DNA of 64,000 nt, taken from positions 42,421,754-42,485,753 of the forward strand of contig OV884011.1 of NCBI GenBank assembly GCA_930367205.1, in the 5' to 3' direction. Position numbers and translations under genes: made by a program. Of the stretch, positions 1-12,684 are shown one piece after another (position 1 is the first letter of the stretch; the number at the start of each line of letters is the position of its first letter). The DNA comes from Acanthosoma haemorrhoidale (Eukaryota > Arthropoda > Insecta > Hemiptera > Acanthosomatidae). Below the pieces are notes generated by a model. The model had not been told where the DNA came from. It worked only from the letters and a program-made list of their open reading frames with translations, and did not search any database.

Positions 1-1263
1 AGGTGAGCAATAAGTCAAGTGAGCTAAGATTGCTTAAATTATGAAAAGTTTAACTTCAACTTCTTTCTGCATTGTAATCATAAGATTAGGTTTGAAGGGT
101 ATTAATTAGATCCTTTATTAATGGGAAATAGTACGTAGGATCAATAGGTATTTTCAGAATGTATTATATATTTTAACTGTAATAAATAAATATTTCTTAT
201 ACTGAAGACTTTCAGTTTCATCTGTTTACTATTGATATTTACTTTCTTGACTGTTGGACGACCGGTCAAAACTGACGCTACGTCACTTAAAGAAGCAGTT
301 ATTAATTATTAAAGAATCTTTTACATTTATTCAAAATGTATAGTTAGCCAAAAGCGTCCAACATTAGAAAATTCCAGTCATTTCTATTATTATTTTTTTT
401 TTTACAGAATATGTTCTCAATTACAATATCCACAATGCAATATATTATTCACTTCTTTAATTAAAATATAAATAAATAGAAAAATAACCTCCACATTTCA
501 AGTTATGCTCACACGAATTCCTTCATTGTGCCTGTTTCCCTTCCCCGTGTACCTCCCAACTCCGCCATCGTCTAAAAAGATGTTGGCCACGAGATCAATA
601 GTCCTCTACTAATGAAACTTCATCATTCACCAAGCTATCTTCTTCTCCATTTATTTCTTGCTCAATTATTCTCTGTCTCTCACTAGTTGACTAACTTCTT
701 CATTTATCAGTTTTCACCCTTTACTTTCTGTCACTTTCTTTCTCCAGGCGAGATTACTATTGGGTGAGAGACTACCTCTAGTACCACTACGGCAAATGAG
801 CTCAAAAACTATTACAGAATGTACAAAATGTAAATTGTCTAGATCAAACAAAACAACACCTACGGAAGGCGCTACCATAGTTTAGATTAGGTCTGGAAGG
901 GGTTAATGGTGTTTAGAGTCTGTTCGGCCAGTAGAACAAGAATTGTTACAACCATAGTGAGTCGGTTCAAGAAAACTTGGACAGTAGGATTTTTTTTGTT
1001 TGTTTCAAAACCCTTGATTCAATATACACAGAGTGAGTTACAATAAATGCACATCGTGTTAATTATATTTACTCTAACGTAGTTAGGTATGTTTTGAATG
1101 AGGTTATGTGTGAGGTTTAAAGAATTTGTCTATGGTAGGCTGATGTATAGAATTCAAGGCGTGCTAACATACAAAATTATAGGGATCACCTTAAGAATGA
1201 GTTATGATAATACCAACCTATCTAACTAAATAACTTCACCTAGTTTTCCCGGACAGCCTGTTG
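1..1263. other. AT-rich non-coding stretch
   Basis: No open frame with protein-like content and no RNA gene was seen. The part near 900-1263 may be the decayed 3' untranslated tail of the reverse-transcriptase relic that follows on the minus strand, but no clear terminus is visible. Confidence 0.4.
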
Positions 1264-1790
1264 TCATCTATAAGGGAATGGTGGTGGGGTCATAGTGCTG
1301 CAACGAGTCAAAACCTTGATGTGTCTCCGGTGGATAAACTCACCCACCGACGGCACACCAAGCAACTGGTGCAGGTCAGCGTCCTTTAACCTTTTGAGAG
1401 AGGTATTTCTGATCACTTTTCTCATGATACCCTTCTGAAATTGTTGGAGACTCTTAGTTGTACTGTCAGTTCAGTGCGTACATGGGGGGGGGGAAGTTAA
1501 CATGTGTAAAAGCCGGTAAGACTTGTGTCACACTTCTTCTATTTTGTTACTAAAATGGGTAGAGAAATGGAGGTGCCTATCTATGTATATACCCAGACAG
1601 TGCATTAAAAAAGCCGGTGAGTTCTCTTGTCTTCCTATAGAATAAGATTTTGGCAAGGCTTTTTTATCCTTTTGGAAGGAGAAGGTCACACATTCGGTCT
1701 TTCCGGCGTTCACATTGATGTTTAATCTACCCAGTCAGTCTGAACGTTACAAACTGACTCAGCCTGTGCTAGAGCTCTTGTTAAACACTA
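1264..1790 (-). pseudogene. Non-LTR retrotransposon reverse transcriptase relic (family B)
   Basis: Minus-strand remnant of the C-terminal half of a Jockey/CR1-like reverse transcriptase, which copies element RNA at the insertion site. Two blocks in different frames can be read. The upstream block (about 1528-1725) has the motif INVNAGKTECVTF and then LGIYIDRHLHF, the usual 'N-x-x-K-T ... LG-x-x-D-x-x-L' region after the catalytic domain. The downstream block (1264 to about 1450) reads QQFQKGIMRKVIRNTSLK, then LGVPSVGEFIHRRHI, then PPPFPYR and a TGA stop; this is the conserved tail of these proteins. A frame break lies between them near a run of G at about 1484. The catalytic YADD-type motif is not present, so the piece is 5'-truncated. 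A sister fragment lies at 56.5-57.1 kb. Family placement is by motif only. Confidence 0.7.
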
Positions 1791-1794
1791 TAAT

Positions 1795-3185
1795 GAAGTC
1801 CTGTTTTTTTTTTTCTCGCGAGGGAATCATTTTGTTTAATATTTTTTCAGCAAAATCTGTTTTGATCTATCTATACTTCTAAATTTTTCAAGCCATGTAG
1901 AATATTCGTATAATTCAGCTAAGCATTAACTTCATTTTTTCATCCTCTAGTAAAATGTTTTTAATCAACTGCTATCTTTTGAAGTTATGAAAAAAAAAAT
2001 TAACGTAGTGCAATCCACAAAGTGGATTCCATAAATCAATCAGCGAAGCTATTGGACTGGCTTTAATTTCACTATTCCATCAGCATTATACTCGACCGAC
2101 AATTCAGTTCCACATATAGAGAGAATAGTGGGATTTCGTGGCTTTTTCAAAATCGCTGTAGGTTTTGTATAGTATTTGGTCAATTTTTTTTTTTTTTGGA
2201 ATTCGTTCAATGAGTAGTTGAAAAAAATAAAAATAGAAAATCAGTGGTCTAAGATCCTAAATAATTACTTAAGTTTCTTACAAGAGTTAGGAACTTGGGT
2301 GAAGTACATTTAACAAATGAATAATGGCAATTGGTGACGCTGTGTTTAATTTTTATTAGCACACATTGCGTCCTGTTTTGTTGCAGGATCAATGTTCTCA
2401 TTCCTTGGTGAGAAAAATTGAGGGTTTTACATGAATTAGGCAAAATATTTTGAAAAGTAAGTTTTTGTTACAAATAGAACTTTCTTAAAACTGAAGAAAA
2501 TATCAGTATTTTTAAATTATTTTCCTACAAATCTAATTTTTGCATTGCAAGTGTGATGTATCACTTAGAATAAAAAAAAAAATTATTGTGATTATAATGT
2601 GATAAGTAATAACTGAGGCGCATAGACAGACATACATAATAATTCGGACGTGCGTGTCTCCCTCTTCATGCTTTATCTGCCTGAAGGGTGGAAGTGGAAA
2701 TGATTTATTACGGCCCATTGGCCAGACTGTGCCTCTACCTGCCAGATATCAACCATACTGTGGCCGTCCATCCCCTATTAATTATCTTTTTGATTGAGCC
2801 AAAGATAAATCCGTGTCACTGCCAGCCAGCCACTCTACGATATGGACCACACTAATCTAGATAGCCGTATCGTCTCTCTGGTCCTTGACATTTTGCGCTT
2901 TCATACTGACAAAGGACTGGACATATTCATACATACTCGATACAAACTAGATAGGCAATGGGCATGGGGAAACTGTAAATGAGTGAAGCAGAAATCTAGA
3001 CCCAGTCTACCTCTACGGGTGGGCCTGTTCATGGTGAGAACTGTAGGAGGGGATACACACCTGCACCTGATCAACGCCGGCTACTACCTAGAAATTTATC
3101 GACTATTGGAAGTATTTTTGTTTACACAAAAGTTTTTCAATTATAAAACCACTTTATTCTCCACAACTGATAATTTATTCTTTAC
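1795..3185. other. Non-coding stretch
   Basis: AT-rich DNA with poly-A/T runs. A less AT-rich patch near 2650-3080 has phrases similar to one at about 56530 (a CTGCCTGA..GGTGGA..GTGG string), so it may be transposon-derived. No gene is supported. Confidence 0.35.
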
Positions 3186-3275
3186 TGAAATAGATATAAG
3201 CTATCATTTTCAGTTATCTCTAAAATAAAATAAAAACTTTTACCTCCGCGTATGGAGACAAACTAATTACTATTA
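3186..3275. repeat. Partial copy of the hairpin element found at 32.7 kb
   Basis: The stretch holds TCAGTTATCTCTAAAATAAA followed by CGTATGGAGACAAAC. The same blocks in the same order form the left arm of the hairpin at 32715-33050 (GTTATCTAAAATAAA, then CGCATATGGAGACAAAC). I did not find the matching right arm nearby, so this is a single-arm or decayed copy. Confidence 0.45.
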
Positions 3276-4449
3276 TTATTTATAACAATGGCCACAATCA
3301 ATAACTAAAAGATATTGCACTATTGCACTAACAGTGCTGAACTGTATTTGTTTTGAAATTGCCCTTATATTTTATTAGAATTAAAAATTATTAAAATTAA
3401 AAAATACAATACATATGTAGTAAATAATTAAAATTAAACTAAAACTATCAGATAATTATTAAAACCTTCAAAAATTTGTCAACAAGTCATACAATTATTC
3501 AAACCTAATTAAAACACAACTATATATTAATCTTATGGCTACTCACCCAATTAGTTATGTACATATTTAAATCAACTGGCTTTGTCCAGGAGGTGTGGAG
3601 GGGTTTACTGATTCTTCATTTTTATTAATACTATCCGACATTAGGGAATCTAATTTTATTTCAATATTTTATCATTAATAGCCTGGAAATGATATATAGT
3701 AGGTTTTATTAATTTTATGACAACTTGTTGAAAATTTTTTATGGCTGTTATTTGCTAGTTTTCTATTTTGTTTTGTGAATTTTAATTATTTACTACATAT
3801 GAGTTGTATTTTAGAATTTTAAGAATTTTTTTCTTATTTAAAAGTTTGTCAGGCTGCTAATATTGATTGATAAATTTGGGTTTTTGGGACTTAACAATGT
3901 GAGAAGAGATATATTATCTTCAATGGCTGGATGTTGTCCATTTCTTCGGTGGAATGCAATTACTTGTCTTCAATGTTCGTTCATTAGTGGAGAGGGATTA
4001 CTTAACCTTCACTGAAGACGACTCCGAAACTGTGTGCCGTAATCGTAAATAAAATATAAAAACTTAGTAAAAATAATAATTTGCAGAAAAGGCCAATTGC
4101 TGAGGAAAAGAAAGTCGTTTGCCACCATAGTTGTTACTCTGCAATGGAAAGACTTGCTAGCAAACACTGAAGTAATCTCCCACTTGGGAGCATTTGTGTG
4201 GACTCGGTAGCTCACCTAAAGGGATTAAGTACTCAGTATCTTGAGTATCCGAGTCTTGTACATATCTATCCTCATCTTTTCTGTTATTACTTTATATATT
4301 ACTTTAATTTATCCTTAAGATTTTTCGCATGCCTTATTTGTGTATTAGTATTAAGTTTTGATTTCTTTTCATAATCGAATTTCTTCGATTTTTTTTATTC
4401 CTTTTCGTATATGATTCAATCTCCTTGTAAATTCTTTCTTATAAACATA
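3276..4449. other. AT-rich non-coding stretch
   Basis: Very AT-rich with many short homopolymer runs. No coding signal or repeat structure was recognised. Confidence 0.4.
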
Positions 4450-5266
4450 TGTTGTGCCAACTACTTCACCACGAATAACCGTAGTTAGAAGTTACCGTGT
4501 TCTCAGACCAGAAAATACCCACATACCTTTTCATATTTTATCAATAATCTGCGTTCGCATAGAGAGAGGGCATGCTATTGCACGATCCCGACACGGCTGG
4601 AACTCACCACCCTAAATAAGCTAGGAATTCCGAGTTTTTTCAGACAATTAGAACCAAACACTTGAAGTTTACACTGCTTGGCCATTTCTTCGATAGAATG
4701 CAATTACTTGTCCTCAATTTTCGTTCATCATTGGTACTCGAGTGGTACTCTGCACTGATACTTGTTACTCTGCTTGAACCATGGTTTTCTTATTTAATTA
4801 CCTCTCCACCTCTCTTTCCTAGCCGACGTTGTCAGACCCCACACCTTCCTAGTGGGATTCTCGCTTCGTGTCACGAAAACTAGCACATCCTTGGAAGGGA
4901 TCGCTTCCATGCAGACGATGGTCTCTGGGGCCCTACAAAATGTACTTAGTAGCGCCTTCCCAAGCAATCCAGTCTTTCTCTTTCCGGTTCACACTCGCCT
5001 TTAGGATCCGGACGGTTTTCGTCAACCCTCAGATACCGAGTGTGAACTCGTGGTCATTCAAGAGCACGTAAACTACCTATAAAAACTAGCCTTTACCTCT
5101 TCCCCTGATTATAGTGCACTGTCGGGGAACCTTCTAAGATCTTATGGAGCCTGATAAATAAAGAAAATACGAACAAAGATGCGCGCCTACTAGGCCGCCA
5201 GAAAAGGTCAAAGAGCACAGGCAGGATTATTCATTTATCTTTTTCTTACGCCCACCGTAATTTACA
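4450..5266 (+). mobile_element. Candidate solo LTR, family C, copy 1
   Basis: About 817 bp that align in order with 16043-16990, with the conserved core of 7660-8000, and in reverse with 55870-56285. It begins TGTTGTGCCA and ends TTTACA, fitting the 5'-TG...CA-3' ends of many LTRs. Shared blocks include GACCCCACACCTTCCTAGTG, CCTTGGAAGGGATC, CAGATACCGAGTGTGAA and a late AATAAA (within GATAAATAAAGAAA) that could be the poly-A signal. No internal retroelement genes adjoin it, hence 'solo'. No convincing target-site duplication was seen, so another repeat class remains possible. Confidence 0.45.
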
Positions 5267-7379
5267 GAAAAATGGAATTGTCTACCCATTGAAGTGGCCG
5301 AGTAGACAATGCTGATGGCCGGGGAGTTCCGTTGATTTCCTTCAAAATAGGATATATGCAACGGTTATTTTCCCTTCGAAGGAGAATATTATGCAATTGG
5401 TTATTCTTGCATGCACTACAATCGTATATTTATCCAATTTGGTTTAATGAATAGATAGGGTTCCGGCTCACATGATTTTTGTTTTGTTTTTTGTTCACAC
5501 TCTAACTAATTTAGCATTCTATGAGAATAGTTTATGTGTGCATGTATAGGCTGCTCATTTATTTAAACATAGGCATGGTGGAGACTCACCATTCAGCTGA
5601 AAAATTAATCCAGAAAAATGAATTAAATTAATCTTGCTTTTGTACTTGAGGAGGTAATTTTTTTTTTTTAAATCGATACTTAAAGTTACTGAATCTTTAA
5701 CTTATAGAAAAAAAACTAAACTAAACGTAACTAAACTTATATATGTTCATTGTAATAAAGAAAACTTGACTTATTATTACATACTAGAAAAAATTGTATT
5801 TTATAAAGTTTCTACAAATTATATGGAATCATTTGGTTTGAAATGAGTTAGAAACGTCCGGATAATTTGGTCAATAGAATTTTGACCCTCTAGTGCAGAA
5901 TCTAAGCAAGGCGCAGGCCAGATCCTTTATCTGGGTGACATGGGTTTGTTAGTTTAGATAAGGGTAAGGATAAGGGTTATCAGAGGGGCATTTGTGACAA
6001 CTTGTTGGATTTGTGGTCTTCTGCCCTACCTCCGCCTGCCACGTACGAATTTAAAGCCTATAACACTTGCCTACGATATCGTGTCATGAAGTAGTTATTA
6101 TCTACTGTAACATTCGGGGAGCTCTTAATGTAATGCACTTAGTGCCCAAATCGAACGTGGAAAATAACTATCTAACTAATTTTTGGGTCAAACCAGAAAC
6201 CCTTTCTTTCCCCAGCAACGCTGGTTTAAAAAGTAAAATCCACCGTGTTCTCTAGGTAATGCCTCATCAAGAAAATCAATGAAGTAAAGGTTAGCGACAC
6301 GTTGAAATTTGTCTTAGCATAATATGGCTGATAGGCAGGCTAGAAACCAGTTTGTAAATTAAAATAATATATTCAAGAAAATTGGCATGTCAAAGGCTTT
6401 GTTTGTTTGTCCCATAAATGAATGAATTTAAAATATAGTGGTTTATATAAAACGATACATTATAAAATGAAGCTTCTTTAATCTAAAAAAAGTTTCCCTC
6501 GTAGAGGTTCAGTAAATTCGTACTGAAAAATGTGAAATTGAAATATTTTCTAGCCGGTCAAATTTTTTTTTTGTGAACCACACTAGTTTCGCTGAAATAC
6601 TATATTAATTTGTATTATCCTCACGCTAAAATCTTTTGAATATTAATTTATTATAATAATGATATATAAAACGAAGTGGTTTTTGGGGGTTGAAGGAGGC
6701 GTTAACAGAATGACGAGGTATTGAAGGGTACAAACAAATATTTTATAGTTTTAATTGTTGTAAAAACAAGAATAAACAAAAACAAGTAATATAAAATTTT
6801 AAAGCTTTGTCGTCATTTCCAATATTAAAATAACCTTTTGCGAATGTGCAATGCATCTATCTAGTTTAAAACAAAACAAGCAACAATTCATTGAAGTACA
6901 CATAATTTAATTGAGAAAGGAACTACAAAGAAATAAATAAGTAAAAACCTAGATGCTTACAGAAAAAAAATTTGTTGTATTATATTACGCCTTAAGTCCT
7001 AATGTTTGAAAAATTTATTTTATGTAAGTAATATTTTGAAGTAATAAGTCGCTAGGTTTAAACGTAAATTATAAATGTTGTGGTTATTGCATTTAAAATT
7101 AGGCCAGATTATTTTGGAAGTTTGCCAATGCTGGTGTGAACGGGCTTAAATAATGGCGTATATATAATGATTAGGCTTTTTTATTCTGAAAAATCCAATT
7201 GTCCCTGTTTTTTATGTGAAATGAAATGAAATAAAGTTGTAGCGACCACTAACTACATAAGAAAAATCACCCTATACTCTATTGTATATATCTTGTAAAC
7301 AAATATAAATAACATTACCAAAATATAAATCATTGCAAATATGGTAAACAATAAAACATGCAGCTAGGAGCCAATTAGC
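5267..7379. other. AT-rich non-coding stretch
   Basis: No gene recognised. A less AT-rich patch at about 5870-6070 stands out from its surroundings and may be an old repeat, but I could not tie it to another copy in the window. Confidence 0.35.
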
Positions 7380-8020
7380 TATGTGAGCTGGGGCACCAGC
7401 TGTCAATAGCAGGTACTAGGCCCAACCGCCAAGAGACCTTCCCGGCTCACGTCTCTTTGCCAGAGAACAAAGAAAACCACACACTCAAACCTCATTGGGT
7501 ACTATAAAAACGGCTCTTATTGGCTACTGACGAAGCCAGCTGGGCATTGAAGACCGGAGGTTTGGGCCTGTATATCATTTTCCTGGCAACTAACTGGCTC
7601 GTGGCTGCTCTGCTTTAAACTGAAACTTGGATGCTTCTTTATGAAAATCTCTGCATCTCTCTCTTCTCACGTTTTAGTACGGCGTTGTCCGACCCCACAC
7701 CTTCCTAGTGGGAATTTCTCCCTTCCTCTCGCTAAATCTAGTACCTCCTTGGGAGAGACCTCTCCCTAGTGGATAACGGTTGTCGTGGCCCTGTATGCTT
7801 ACCAAGCAGTGTTCCCCACTGCAATTCAGTCTGCCTCTCTCCGGTTCACACTCGCCTTTGGGATCCGGACGGATTTCGCCTACCCTCAGATACCGAGTGT
7901 GAATTCATGGTCATTCCAAGACCACAAAAACTACCTTCACCACCTACCCTATACCTCTTCTCCTGAACATAGTGCATTGTCGGGGCACATACCTATCAAA
8001 AATGAAGTCAGATAGTAAGA
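7380..8020 (+). mobile_element. Candidate LTR-like repeat, family C, copy 2 (diverged)
   Basis: The core at 7675-7990 matches copy 1 and copy 3: GACCCCACACCTTCCTAGTG, then CGGTTCACACTCGCCTTTGG, CAGATACCGAGTGTGAA, and CTGAACATAGTGCATTGTCG. The upstream part (7380-7670) is not alignable by eye to the other copies but has a TATA-like ACTATAAAAACGG at about 7500, as expected of the U3 part of an LTR. The left boundary is a guess. Confidence 0.4.
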
Positions 8021-10140
8021 CCACCATGAAACGATTGTCCAGGTTATAAACTTAATCAACCCTCACGTCGTCACCAGGGCTAGGGTAACTAGGCACCCCC
8101 CTCGTGACGACCCGACAATAGTATTTAACTGTGTATATGGCATAATAAACTCGTTACCTTTATACATTCGAACTATAAGTTCCAGGTCATTTTTATGAAA
8201 TGAACGCAAGGGGGGGGCGGGGTTTAATAGTTTGTTATTTAAGGTGCTCCCTTTCAATTCACAAAACTTTACAAAGTTAACTATGCCTCGCCTAGCGTAA
8301 GCAAATTTCGAGCGAATAATGCCAAATGCTTTTTGAGGATATTGTTGTTTCCTTTAAATGAGCAGTTTGTTGTCATGACTTCTTCACTGGACCATAATTA
8401 CAATGAGTCATTAAATTCCCATTAGAGACTTTTTCGAACCCAATCGGGACCAACAATTGCTTGATGTCTCATAGTTGATTATCCATTTATGATGAATGAG
8501 AATATATAATAATAAATATAATTATTTATATATTTTTTATATAAATATATATAAGAATATATTTTACGAAATGAATAGAAAAAATTGTTGTATCTAAGTT
8601 GATATGAATAATGAAATGAATCTCGGCGAAAAAACAGTCCAAGGATGGTCTTGACCCATCTTTATTTATCGAGCCTTAAATCCGTTGACACACCATCAGC
8701 CGGCGAGGATAACAACGGTCGGTCTATCTGGAAAAATATTCGGGGAGGGGAAGAAGTGTACGATCTTTTTTTTTAGGCTTCTAAAAGGTACCCGAGTCAA
8801 TATTATTTTTATTTTATCTTGTACATTCAGTGATAACACTGCAACGGGAGATTGTTGTTCTGTAATTCTTTTGTGTCTAGATAAGGATATCTAAAGGATT
8901 ATACCTTGGGTTATAAATTAAGGATGCTCTATGGTATTCACTTTATTCATGAAGTTTTATTTTTACAGTTTAACAATACTTAAAACTTTTCAACTATGTT
9001 AACTAGCAAAACCTTTTTATTTTAACCTTTAGATAAATTAAGTTTATTGATATGTAAATTTCTTCAATAGCACGGTAGGGTTTATACTCAAATTGAGAAT
9101 GTATTGTTATTATTTTTACAATAACTATACATTTAATATATATATTGTAACATTTATGATATTCGAGAATAAAGACCAGGAACCCTTATATCTGGTAAGA
9201 GTCATTTTTTCCCCTTATACTCCTAGGAGCTGAGATGAGCTGAAAAGCAGTCTTAGCACAACCGTCAAGAAGAACGCAGTTAGCAAGCTCCCGAATTGGC
9301 GGTTACCATACAGGAAGAAAGGAGAAGAACCAACAGCAGCAAGTAACGTTGATTGGATTACAGGAAGATCATCGATTGGGTGATATTAACATTGTTTCTT
9401 ATTATGGATCCATTAAAAGAAATTGAGCTCAAATTCATGTTTTGTAATTAGTAGTAACTATCATAATTTAAAAAGGAATTGAATATTTTTTTATACTTTT
9501 TGTCAGTTTTATTTGAATATATTTCACAATTCCTAGTTTCTCAATTTATTAATAACCACAACATTAGCCTTGAGATCGGGCGATTCAATCGGGATAAATT
9601 CCTATGTCAAAGACATAAAACAATAAATAAAAGTTAAATTGATTAAATAAAGTAAAAAGAGAAATGGTAAAAAATGAGGTAGGTTTCAATATATATTTAG
9701 TAGCTGTCAAATATTTAACAGAGGTGTGACTGACCCGTTAAATTTCCAATTACAGGTAATTATACGGTGTAATTAGTGTGCTTAACTAATTGAGTGTAAA
9801 TAAACGTTGGCTGTAATAAGCTTGCCTGTTAATTAAACTTGTACACCTCAACACGTTTTCGTGTAATACTACCATTTATCATTCGAGATTAAGTGTCAAA
9901 ATCGGAAACAAAAATCAGGAAAGAAAAGATTCTTGGGAGAGAAGAATCTTGATCTCAGAAATAATTAATAACCTAAAATATTCATAACTCCATTAAAGAA
10001 ATAGCTCAAAGAACATCCGTTTCAATAATAAACACCACTTCTATTAAGAATTAAGTTCAACGGTAATCGGAAAAGCTATAGAACGGACTTACAAATATAT
10101 GACTATCTATCTAAAAATTTGAATCTACATCCATGATATA
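8021..10140. other. Non-coding stretch
   Basis: AT-rich, with AT-run hairpins near 8500-8560. A mixed-composition patch at 9220-9400 carries no gene that I can recognise. Confidence 0.35.
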
Positions 10141-10144
10141 ATAA

Positions 10145-10245
10145 GTTTAACTAGTTTGCCGCGGTTAGTTTTGTTGCAGGAACTATCCTAACGATGCAAA
10201 AATCCTTGGGAGTCGAAAGATCTGCGTTCAAATTTTACAAGTTAA
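10145..10245 (+). repeat. Possible tRNA-derived (SINE-like) relic
   Basis: An A-box-like string (TTTGCCGCGGTTAG) is followed about 70 bp later by a B-box-like GCGTTCAAATTTT. The spacing fits an RNA polymerase III promoter derived from a tRNA, but the cloverleaf stems do not pair well by eye. Weak call. Confidence 0.22.
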
Positions 10246-10249
10246 TATT

Positions 10250-11630
10250 AAAAAAAGCCGTAGTCTACAAAGTTGCTTGTTTTTTTGTCTTAATCTTCTA
10301 TATATTTAATTCGTTCACAATTGTTATTCGATTGTTGGAGATATTTGAGTAATAAATTTAAACTGTGTGATACACTTGATCAAGTTCTAAATATGACGAG
10401 GAGAAGGATTAACGCACGTATGTATTTTCATGTCTCTTGGTTTAAGTGAGGGACGATTTATTTTCTCTCATACTAAAAGCACATTTCCTGTGAGGAGGGG
10501 GGGGGGGCTCAAATAAGATGTTAAACACTAATAATGTTTATCTCAGTGTGAATGCACCACGTAATGAGGCGTGAGCACGAATGAATACTGAATAATGAAT
10601 ACGCAGCGAATAACATACAGAAACACGGTTATTAGGTGAGTGACCAGTCCATAGCCCGGACCATTTATGAATTACTACTTTGTTGTAAATACGCTTAATC
10701 GTAGATAGTCATCCCTAAAAACCCTTTGAAGGGATTCATCAATGTAAAACACTTTCGCAGAAAATTGTGAAAAATAACATTTTTCTTTGTAAACATTGTA
10801 TTTTTGTTAATAATTAACCCTTTGTGCGAATGAAGCCCAGTGTGGGTAGGCGGATGATTTACTGTGAGCCGCATGCCCGCATTTTTGTGGACTATCAAAA
10901 AACCTTTGTGGTTTATTCTTTCATAGCTTTGCTCAAAATTGGAGTTGGATAAAATTATGTAGCAGACAAAGGAGTTTACATAGAAACCAAATAAAAATGA
11001 TTTCTTAGTTCCATGGTCCATACATACATTCAATTTTTTGGATATTTCTAAATATTTACACTGTTCTGGTAAATTGTAACAAGTTAAGAGAACACAAATA
11101 AGATAATTAGGAATAAATTACAAAAATTCTACGCTATTATAAAACCAGACTAGACAATAACAATTAAATAACATAAATGTTCAAGTAATAACCAAATAAT
11201 TAAACGAAGTAAAATTGGTATCTTTTATTCTAGAATTCTTCAACACCGACTTGTTTTAATAATAACAAACACAATAAATTTATTCTATAAACTAAAAGTA
11301 AGCCTTATTTTAAAAGTGATATTAATATTTTATGCTAATTATTAGACAAAGTGGTTCAATAATAACATTTTAATCACTTGTTAACTTATAAAGACACCTG
11401 AATCTATCAAAAACAGTGACTTAATATATTTATTTATTGAAGAGGCTTAAGGTCTCTATTTCGAATATTTGGTCAAGAAATCCTATTATATTATTGGTCT
11501 CTATTTGGATTTTCTGAGCTAATATAACTAAAATCTGAAACGACCAAACAAAAATAAAACAATTAAATTAAATTAAAACTATAAAGGTATAAATAAACTA
11601 TGTGAGTTAATACTCAATTAGAGCACTTGT
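10250..11630. other. Non-coding stretch with one unexplained open frame
   Basis: AT-rich with a G run at about 10497. A minus-strand frame at 10695-11033 stays open for 112 codons but shows no recognisable motif and has the amino-acid mix of translated AT-rich DNA. I do not call it a gene. Confidence 0.35.
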
Positions 11631-11635
11631 AATCT

Positions 11636-11914
11636 ATGGTGAGAAAAAATCGTTTGATTTCTATAGATCCGTTCGGAACACAGAGCAGTCACAGGCATTG
11701 CCCACTCCTCCTCCCCAGCATGGAAGAACGGAGTTCATCCCAGCAACCAGTAAACTCAATCCTATCCTCAACCACACATGTCGCATATTCCTCCACCTTC
11801 AAGCTCTTGAGATCTCACAAGTCTATTAACATCATTCCTTACAGAGTTCAGAACCCTAATTACCCCTCTCATTTTCCTTATTACAAATCTTGTCACCTAC
11901 CTCATCCTAACTAA
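11636..11914 (+). pseudogene. Possible ORF1 (Gag-like) remnant of the Jockey-like element
   Basis: A 92-codon frame that ends 20 bp before the endonuclease frame. It is rich in Ser, Pro and His and has no zinc-knuckle motif, so the assignment to ORF1 rests only on its position ahead of the endonuclease. It could equally be 5' untranslated sequence. Confidence 0.3.
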
Positions 11915-11933
11915 TTATGGGTTATGTACATAA

Positions 11934-12600
11934 GTGGATCCATCCGACTCCTTATCCATTCTCCTTTGGAATGCGAATGGTGTTCGCACCCACACTAACG
12001 AAGTAACAGCACTACTTCACGACAGGAACATCCACGTAGCTCTCATTACTGAAACAAGACTTACGAGTAAACGACCTTTTACAGTTCGACAGTACCAGAC
12101 TTATCAAACTGACCACCCAGATGGTACCGCTGTCATTGTCCATAACTCCATTTCCCATAACACAGTTCCTTTGGTAGCACACGATTTCCTTCAGTCCACT
12201 GTGTACACAATCAGTGTACTGCCCTCCAAATAAATCCGTTTCTGATTCCCAATTCATCTCCTTTCTAGACTCCATTGGGCATCGGTTCCTTGTGGGTGGG
12301 GACTTTAACGCAAAGCATCAACATTGGGGCTCAAGATCCACAAATTCACGAGGACACACTTTGCTGTCTGCACTCACACGGAAACATTGCTCCACTATCT
12401 CTCCTGACACAGCCACCTATTGGCCATTAGATCCCAACCGATATCCAGATCTCCTATACTTTTTCTTCTACAATAGTTTAGGAACACTAAACTATTCACT
12501 CACGTACCTCGATGACCTCTCCTCCGATCAAAGTCATTTATTATTAACCATTTCCCTAAGACCTATCCACAAACTGCCTTCTCCTTCATTTAGACCTTAA
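11934..12600 (+). pseudogene. Endonuclease domain of the Jockey-like element (frameshifted)
   Basis: This is the apurinic/apyrimidinic-type endonuclease that nicks target DNA to prime reverse transcription. The first frame (11934-12233) has the N-terminal WNANGV and the metal-binding Glu in LITETRL. After a frameshift at about 12215-12233 the second frame (to 12600) has VGGDFNAKHQHWG, the catalytic Asp/Asn motif. The usual closing motif S-D-H appears as SSDQSHLL, so the catalytic His seems replaced. Compared with the fragment at 36.7 kb, this copy lacks about 35 bp near 12203, which may explain the frameshift. Confidence 0.8.
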
Positions 12601-12684
12601 AGTGTCCCTGAAAACATCCCAAGACCTAGATGATGCAGTGCATTCCTTCACTACTCTGGTCCAGAGGTCGGCTCGGATGAATCC